64,000 bases of DNA from the NCBI RefSeq assembly GCF_002374855.1, contig NZ_NWVC01000004.1, positions 124,001-188,000 of the forward strand, read 5' to 3'. The DNA is from Sphingomonas adhaesiva (GTDB lineage: Bacteria; Pseudomonadota; Alphaproteobacteria; Sphingomonadales; Sphingomonadaceae). The notes under the pieces were generated by a model that did no database searches, had not been told where the DNA came from, and saw only the letters and a list, made by a program, of their open reading frames with translations. Position numbers and translations under genes: made by a program. Below, piece by piece: positions 58,986 through 64,000 of the stretch. Each line of letters begins with the position of its first letter. Position 1 is the stretch's first letter.

Positions 58986-59617
58986 GCCGCGGCCACCCCG
59001 CCCGGCAGCTTGGCATCCGGCGCGCGGCCGTAGAAGGGCGTCGCCGGCAGCGCGCGGTCCCCGGCGGGCAGCAGCAGCGCATGGCGCGCATCGGGCAGCG
59101 CCTCGACCGTCGCAATCGCGGGGTCGATCGCGGTCAGCCAGCGCGTCCCGCTGCCGATCGCGCGGCCGCCGCCCAGCGCCGCCAGCGCATCGGCGGGCGT
59201 CAGCGACCGGGGCGTGTCCAGCGCGGCGAACGGCGCGGCGAACGCCTGGACGAACACCTCGCCATGCCCGCCCTCGGCCACCACGGTCAGCATGTCGCCA
59301 TCGGCGGCGCCGTCCAGCGCGGCGGCGGCGACCACAGCCAGCGCGCCATAGCCCGATACGATCGCGCCCCAGCCCAGCGCCAGCCCGCGCGCCGCGGCGA
59401 TGCCGACGCGGATGCCGGTGAAGCTGCCCGGCCCAACGTCCACCAGGATATGGTCGGCGCGCCCGCCATCGGGAAGTTCGGCGATCATCGGCACCAGCCG
59501 CTCGGCATGGCCGCGCCCGACCACCGCGTGGCGTGCGTCGATCAGCCGCCCGTCCTCGAACAGGGCGACGGAACAGGCGGCGGTGGCGGTGTCGATGCTC
59601 AGGATACGCGGCGGCAT
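58982..59617 (-). CDS. tsaB: tRNA threonylcarbamoyladenosine biosynthesis protein TsaB
   Basis: 211 residues. The non-catalytic partner of TsaD in making t6A37 of tRNA. ASKHA-fold motifs: LSIDTATAACSVALFEDGRLID at the start, VDVGPGSFTGIRVGIAAARGLALGW (the GPGSFTGLR signature). ATG 59617. Its stop overlaps the rimI start. Confidence 0.93.
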   Translation of the reverse strand: MPPRILSIDTATAACSVALFEDGRLIDARHAVVGRGHAERLVPMIAELPDGGRADHILVDVGPGSFTGIRVGIAAARGLALGWGAIVSGYGALAVVAAAALDGAADGDMLTVVAEGGHGEVFVQAFAAPFAALDTPRSLTPADALAALGGGRAIGSGTRWLTAIDPAIATVEALPDARHALLLPAGDRALPATPFYGRAPDAKLPGGVAAA

Positions 59618-59668
59618 CGCACCCTCATGCCACGGGGCGCGCGCTTCGCAAGTCCCGCGCCCTGCGCG

Positions 59669-60262
59669 TCACGCGATCCGGTTGAACTTTTCGAACGCCG
59701 GCCGCGGGCTGCGGTCGAAGATCGACGCGGGATCGCCATAGCCCAGCGTCGAGATGAAGTTGGTGCGCACCGATGGCGTATCGGCGAAGAACGCCTTGTC
59801 CACCGCGCCCGCGTCGAACCCGGACATCGGCCCGGTATCCAGCCCCAGCGCGCGCGCCGCCATGATGAAATAGCCGCCCTGCAGCGAGGAATTGCGGAAC
59901 GCCGACGCCTCGCGCAGCTCGCGATTGCCGTCGAACCAGCTCTTGGCGTCGGTGTGCGGGAACAGCTCGGGCAGATATTCGTGGAAATCCACGTCCATCG
60001 CGATGATCGCGGTCACCGGCGCGCCCAGGATCTTCGGCTTGTTGGCGGCCGAACATGCCTCCGCGACCTTCGCCTTCGCCTCGTCCGACACGCACCACAC
60101 GATCCGCGCGGGCAGCTGGTTGGCGGACGTCGGCCCCATCTTCATCAGGTCCCAGATCGCGCGCAGCGTATCCTCGCCCACCGGTTCGTCGCGATAGCCG
60201 TTGTAGCTGCGCGCGGTGCGGAACAGCTGGTCGAGCGCGGCATCGTCAAGGGCACGGGACAT
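59669..60262 (-). CDS. Malonic semialdehyde reductase / nitroreductase family (RutE type)
   Basis: 197 residues of the flavin-dependent nitroreductase fold. The sequence follows Rut[42 protein letters not shown], and [37 protein letters not shown]. It would reduce 3-hydroxypropionate-related aldehydes or quinone-like compounds with FMN. No other rut genes are nearby, so the pyrimidine pathway link is uncertain. ATG 60262. Confidence 0.88.
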   Translation of the reverse strand: MSRALDDAALDQLFRTARSYNGYRDEPVGEDTLRAIWDLMKMGPTSANQLPARIVWCVSDEAKAKVAEACSAANKPKILGAPVTAIIAMDVDFHEYLPELFPHTDAKSWFDGNRELREASAFRNSSLQGGYFIMAARALGLDTGPMSGFDAGAVDKAFFADTPSVRTNFISTLGYGDPASIFDRSPRPAFEKFNRIA

Positions 60263-60314
60263 GGCGGGGCAGCCTTTCGCGAAGGGGGGCAGGGGGGCGA
60301 CGGGCGCGCGCCGA

Positions 60315-60887
60315 TCAGACCGCGCGCACCTCGGTCACTTCGGGGACGTAATGGCGCAGTAGCTGCTCGATGCCGTTCTTCAGCGTCGCGCTCGACGACG
60401 GACAGCCCGCGCACGCGCCCTGCATCCTCAGGTACACCTTGCCCTTGTCGAACCCGCGATAGACGATGTCGCCGCCGTCGTTGGCGACAGCGGGGCGCAC
60501 GCGCGTTTCGATCAGGTCGCGGATCTGCGCGACGATATCGGCGTCGGCGGGATCGTCGGCGATGCCGTCATCGTCCGCCGGCACCGCGAAATCGGCGGAG
60601 GCGGCGCGGAACAGCGGCATCTGCGCGGTGAAATGGTCCATCAGGATCGCCAGCACGTCGGGCTTCAGCATCGTCCATTCGGTGCCGGGCGCGGCGGTGA
60701 CCGACACGAAATCGCGGCCGAAGAACACGCCGGTCACGTCGCCCAGGTCGAACAGCGCGGTCGCCAGCGGGCTGGCCTCCGCTTCCTCGGGAGTGGCGAA
60801 ATCGCGCGTGCCCGCTTCCATGACGGTGCGGCCGGGCAGGAATTTCAGCGTGGCCGGGTTGGGCGTGGCTTCGGTTTCGATCAGCAT
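60315..60887 (-). CDS. NifU family Fe-S scaffold/carrier protein
   Basis: 190 residues. The N-terminal Scaffold_Nfu domain ([20 protein letters not shown] ... [19 protein letters not shown]) is joined by an acidic linker to a C-terminal NifU domain with the cluster-binding CAGC ([13 protein letters not shown]). It belongs to the Nfu carriers that pass [4Fe-4S] clusters to targets such as MiaB or aconitase. Classic member of the alphaproteobacterial order next to tsaB-fur. Confidence 0.93.
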   Translation of the reverse strand: MLIETEATPNPATLKFLPGRTVMEAGTRDFATPEEAEASPLATALFDLGDVTGVFFGRDFVSVTAAPGTEWTMLKPDVLAILMDHFTAQMPLFRAASADFAVPADDDGIADDPADADIVAQIRDLIETRVRPAVANDGGDIVYRGFDKGKVYLRMQGACAGCPSSSATLKNGIEQLLRHYVPEVTEVRAV

Positions 60888-60962
60888 GGCCGCGATGTGG
60901 CGCGGGACGCGGCGCGGATCAAGCGCACGGGCGGAAAGGAAGTGTTTCCGCCCGCCAAGCCG

Positions 60963-61676
60963 TCATGGTCGGCGCCGCATCCACCGCAGCATTCGCCCCG
61001 CCACCCAGCGCCCCGGCTGGCGCAGCGGGCGCGCGAACCGGATCGCCAGGACGATGCGCGCGCCGCTGCTGTCGTTCCACATCTCGTGCGGGCAGGTGTC
61101 GTCGAACACCAGTGTCTCGCCCTCCGCCCAGCGGACGATGCGGTCGTGGACGCGCATCCGCACGTCGCCGTCGCGCGGCACCGCCAGCCCCAGGTGACAG
61201 GTCAGCAGCGCGCGCGTCGGCCCGCGCCGCGCCGGAACGTGCGCGCCCGGCGCCAGCGCCACGAACGCGGCCTCCTCCACGCCGGGGATCGCCGCGATCA
61301 GCGCGCGCGTCGCCGGCCGGTGCGCCAGCGCGGCGTCGACCGGCGCGCCGCCGCGCCACAGCGGCGTGTCGTCACCGCCGCCGGGGATCGCTTCCGCCCG
61401 GATCACCCGCCAGTCGGCGCGCAGGCCGGCGGTCCAGCCGAACCCGCGCATGTCCAGCACCGGATCGCCCGGCACCAGCGACCAGCCCGCGATCGGCCGG
61501 TCCATCAGCCGCCACGCGCGCCCGGCAAGCGTGACGCGCGGCGGCGGTGAGGGGGGCGGGGCGGGGACGGGCGCGGGCGCCAGCACGCGGGTGCGCGGCG
61601 CGGCCGGCTGCGCGGCGACGGTGCGCGCCCGGTCGTCGCCCTCGTCGCGCAGGCGCACGGCGGCACGGTCGATCAT
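60963..61676 (-). CDS. Aspartyl/asparaginyl beta-hydroxylase family protein
   Basis: 237 residues of the AspH/LpxO-like 2-oxoglutarate- and Fe(II)-dependent family. The conserved block is GAHVPARRGPTRALLTCHLGLAVPRDGDVRM ... WAEGETLVFDDTCPHEMWNDSSGARIVLAIRF, with the two iron His and the 2-oxoglutarate Arg. The first ~45 residues are Pro/Ala-rich and poorly conserved. In bacteria the targets include lipid A acyl chains (LpxO) or peptides. ATG 61676 has GGAG close upstream. Divergent from the M16 gene. Confidence 0.85.
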   Translation of the reverse strand: MIDRAAVRLRDEGDDRARTVAAQPAAPRTRVLAPAPVPAPPPSPPPRVTLAGRAWRLMDRPIAGWSLVPGDPVLDMRGFGWTAGLRADWRVIRAEAIPGGGDDTPLWRGGAPVDAALAHRPATRALIAAIPGVEEAAFVALAPGAHVPARRGPTRALLTCHLGLAVPRDGDVRMRVHDRIVRWAEGETLVFDDTCPHEMWNDSSGARIVLAIRFARPLRQPGRWVAGRMLRWMRRRP

Positions 61677-61879
61677 CGCTCCACGTCCTCCCGCTCGCCG
61701 CACGGTGCGCCGGCATGGCGCCCGATCCCTGATCGCTACCGACGCAACGCGACCAAAACATGGCGCCTTGCGGGCGATGTCATGGGCGGGGTCATGGGCG
61801 GGGCCACGGGCAGCGACGATCTGCGGCGATCGGCGGCAGCGATGTTGCCGCCGCCGGGGCTGGCGCCTACAAGATCGCC

Positions 61880-64000
61880 ATGTCATCGTACCCGCGCGCC
61901 GTTGCGGCGCCGCTCACCGCCCTTCTCCTCCTGTCGGTCGCGCTGCCGGCCCCGGCGCAGCAATCGACGCATCGCGCCGCCGCCGCCGCGGCGGCGCCGT
62001 CGATGGCGGGGGTCGATACCGCGCCGTGGCTGTTCAAGGGCTCGGACATTCCGCCCGATCCGGAATGGTCGTTCGGGCGGCTGCCCAACGGGCTGCGCTA
62101 TGCCGTGCGCCGCAACGGCGTGCCGCCGGGGCAGGTGGCGGTGCGCGTGCGGATCGACGCCGGGTCGCTGTATGAGCGGGACGACGAACAGGGGTTCGCG
62201 CACCTGATCGAGCATCTGTCGTTCCGCGGCTCGAAATATGTCCCCGATGGCGAGGCGAAGCGGGTGTGGCAGCGGTTCGGCGCCACCTTCGGTTCGGACT
62301 CGAACGCGCAGACGACGCCGACGCAGACCGTCTACAAGCTCGACCTGCCCGGCGCGACCGAGGCGAAGCTGGACGAAAGCCTGCGCATCTTCTCCGGCAT
62401 GATGGCGCAGCCCGCGATCACCACGGCCGGGCTGGCGGCGGAGCGCCCCGCGGTGCTGGCGGAACAGCGCGAGGCGCCGGGGCCGCAGGTGCGCTACGGC
62501 GATGCGATCCGCCAGACCTTCTTCGCCGGGCAGCCGCTGGCCGAACGCTCGCCGATCGGCACGATCAAGACGCTGGAGGCGGCGACCCCGCCCGCGGTGC
62601 TGGCGTTCCACCAGCGCTGGTACCGGCCCGAACGCGCGGTCGTCATCATCTCCGGCGATATCGACCCCGCGGTCGCCGCCGCGCTGGTGGTCAAGAATTT
62701 CGGCGGGTGGAAGGGCGTCGGCCCCAATCCCGCCGACCCGGACTTCGGCAAGCCGGATGGCAAGGAACCGGCGACCCGCACGATCGCCGAACCCGCGCTG
62801 CCGCCGGTCGTGGCGACGGCGGTGCTGCGCCCGTGGATCTATCGCGACGACACGATCATCTTCAACCAGAAGCGGCTGGTCGATTTCCTGGCGATCCGCC
62901 TCATCAACCGCCGGCTGGAAACGCGCGCGCGGGCGGGGGGCAGCTTCCTCCAGGCGTCGGTCAGCCTCGACGACGTGTCGCGCTCGGCCAACGGCACCTT
63001 CACCAACGTCATCCCGATCGGCGACGATTGGGAAGCCGCGCTGAAGGACGTGCGCGCGGTGATCGCCGACGCCATGGCCTCGCCCCCGACGCAGGGGGAG
63101 GTCGACCGCGAACTGGCGGAATTCGACGCCGCGATGAAGAACGAGGTCGCCACCGCGCGGGTGGAGGCGGGCGCCAAGCAGGCCGACGACATGGTCCAGG
63201 CGCTCGACATCCGCGAAACCGTCGCGGGGCCGAAGACCAGCTACGATATCCTTCAGAACGCCCGCGCCAAGGGGATGTTCACCCCCGCCGCGATGGTCGA
63301 ATCGACCAGCCGCCTGTTCAAGGGCGACGCGGCCCGCGCGCTGGTCAACACCCGCACCGCCGATGCGACCGCCGCGGCGAAGCTGGCGACCGCGCTGACC
63401 GCCGACGTCTCCGGGCTGGCGGGCAAGCGCGCGCAGCAGGCGGCGGTCGATTTCTCGCGCGTGCCCAAACTGGGCGCACCGGGGAAGGTCGCCGCGCGCA
63501 GCACCGTCGGCGATCCCGCGATGGATCAGGTGACGTTCGCCAACGGCGTGCGCGCGCTGGTCTATTCCAACCCCTCCGAAACCGGGCGCGTGTACCTGCG
63601 CGTGCGGTTCGGTCGCGGTTATCAGGCGCTGCCCGGCAATCGCCCGACCCCGGCCTGGGCGGGGGAAACCGCGCTGATCGCCAGCGGGATCGGCACGCTC
63701 GACCAGGGCGATCTCGACCAGCTGACCACCGGGCGGCGGATGGGGCTGGATTTCGACATTACCGACGATGCCTTCCTGTTCGGCGCGCAGACGACGCCGG
63801 GCGACTATGCCGACAATCTGACGCTGATGGCGGCGAAACTGGCCGCGCCGCGCTGGGATGCCGCACCGGTTGCGCGCGCGCGTGCCGCGATGCTGGCGGG
63901 CTATCCGGGGTTCGACAGCTCGCCCGACGGCGTGCTGTCGCGCGATCTGGAAGGGTTGCTGCGCGACGGCGATCCGCGCTGGGGCATCCCCCCGCGCGCG
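61880..64000 (+). CDS. M16 family zinc metallopeptidase, partial
   Basis: At least 707 codons, running off the right end. Signal peptide RAVAAPLTALLLLSVALPAPAQQ. The first catalytic half has the inverted zinc motif H108-x2-E111-H112 in HLIEHLSF, with the distal Glu about 75 residues on (AEQREAPG region). A second, inactive M16 half begins near residue 545 (VTFANGVRALVYSNP). The usual full length is about 950 residues. It is probably a periplasmic peptidase of the pitrilysin group. ATG 61880 directly precedes the signal peptide. Confidence 0.92.
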   Translation, partial: MSSYPRAVAAPLTALLLLSVALPAPAQQSTHRAAAAAAAPSMAGVDTAPWLFKGSDIPPDPEWSFGRLPNGLRYAVRRNGVPPGQVAVRVRIDAGSLYERDDEQGFAHLIEHLSFRGSKYVPDGEAKRVWQRFGATFGSDSNAQTTPTQTVYKLDLPGATEAKLDESLRIFSGMMAQPAITTAGLAAERPAVLAEQREAPGPQVRYGDAIRQTFFAGQPLAERSPIGTIKTLEAATPPAVLAFHQRWYRPERAVVIISGDIDPAVAAALVVKNFGGWKGVGPNPADPDFGKPDGKEPATRTIAEPALPPVVATAVLRPWIYRDDTIIFNQKRLVDFLAIRLINRRLETRARAGGSFLQASVSLDDVSRSANGTFTNVIPIGDDWEAALKDVRAVIADAMASPPTQGEVDRELAEFDAAMKNEVATARVEAGAKQADDMVQALDIRETVAGPKTSYDILQNARAKGMFTPAAMVESTSRLFKGDAARALVNTRTADATAAAKLATALTADVSGLAGKRAQQAAVDFSRVPKLGAPGKVAARSTVGDPAMDQVTFANGVRALVYSNPSETGRVYLRVRFGRGYQALPGNRPTPAWAGETALIASGIGTLDQGDLDQLTTGRRMGLDFDITDDAFLFGAQTTPGDYADNLTLMAAKLAAPRWDAAPVARARAAMLAGYPGFDSSPDGVLSRDLEGLLRDGDPRWGIPPRA

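Overview
The window is a very GC-rich, gene-dense stretch of chromosome. Gene content and order point to an alphaproteobacterium of the Sphingomonadaceae, most likely Sphingomonas or a close relative. The evidence is the order nifU - nitroreductase - tsaB - rimI - fur - plsC - miaB - phoH - ybeY - corC with lnt - metK, an HWE-type sensor kinase, a PaoABC-type molybdenum enzyme, TonB/M16/DUF4136-type envelope genes, and many GC-rich hairpin repeats between genes. I saw no tRNA, rRNA, CRISPR array, prophage or classical insertion sequence. About 60 protein genes are supported, two of them cut by the window ends.

Layout. 1-6.1 kb: a HerA-like ATPase (partial), periplasmic protease HtrA, the HflK/HflC membrane complex, and the divergent Fe-S carrier Mrp with a CoA-binding-fold gene. 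6.1-8.8 kb: a family-4 glycosyltransferase and an alpha-glucosidase. 8.9-14.4 kb: a tightly overlapping caa3-type cytochrome oxidase operon (CoxB fused to cytochrome c, a subunit I/III fusion, a membrane protein, CtaG, a three-haem cytochrome). 14.9-19 kb: class I ribonucleotide reductase nrdA/nrdB, with a DUF559 nuclease gene between inverted repeats, a DUF2171 gene and a small membrane protein in between. 19-25.8 kb: envelope and hypothetical genes, ribosomal protein L36, an M14 carboxypeptidase, and a 780-bp gene-poor stretch with an 18-codon ORF behind a perfect Shine-Dalgarno. 25.8-33.2 kb: TonB, UvrB, ferredoxin-NADP reductase and PaoABC. 33.4-42.5 kb: S9 peptidase, an HWE kinase lacking its phospho-acceptor histidine, a Crp/Fnr regulator, lipid kinase, phosphoesterase and RNase R. 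43-57 kb: metK and lnt, then a block with VOC, PHA-associated protein, sugar dehydrogenase and KatG, then corC - ybeY - vapC - vapB - phoH and miaB. 57-64 kb: plsC, fur, rimI, tsaB, nitroreductase, NifU, a hydroxylase and the start of an M16 peptidase.

The most striking signal is a repeat family built of two-hairpin arms: a 5' hairpin, a G-run, a second stem closed over an invariant GCA loop, then a purine-rich tail. One inverted pair flanks a DUF559 nuclease gene (16836-17354). Another inverted pair, with almost nothing between the arms, sits in frame inside the RNase R gene (41020-41157, exactly 46 codons). This looks like a loaded and an empty version of the same unit, comparable in logic to REP/RAYT or MITE/transposase pairs. 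Other points of interest are the His-to-Tyr change in the HWE kinase, a toxin-antitoxin pair translationally coupled into phoH-ybeY, a perfect operator-like palindrome in front of metK, and duplicated BIME-like repeats.
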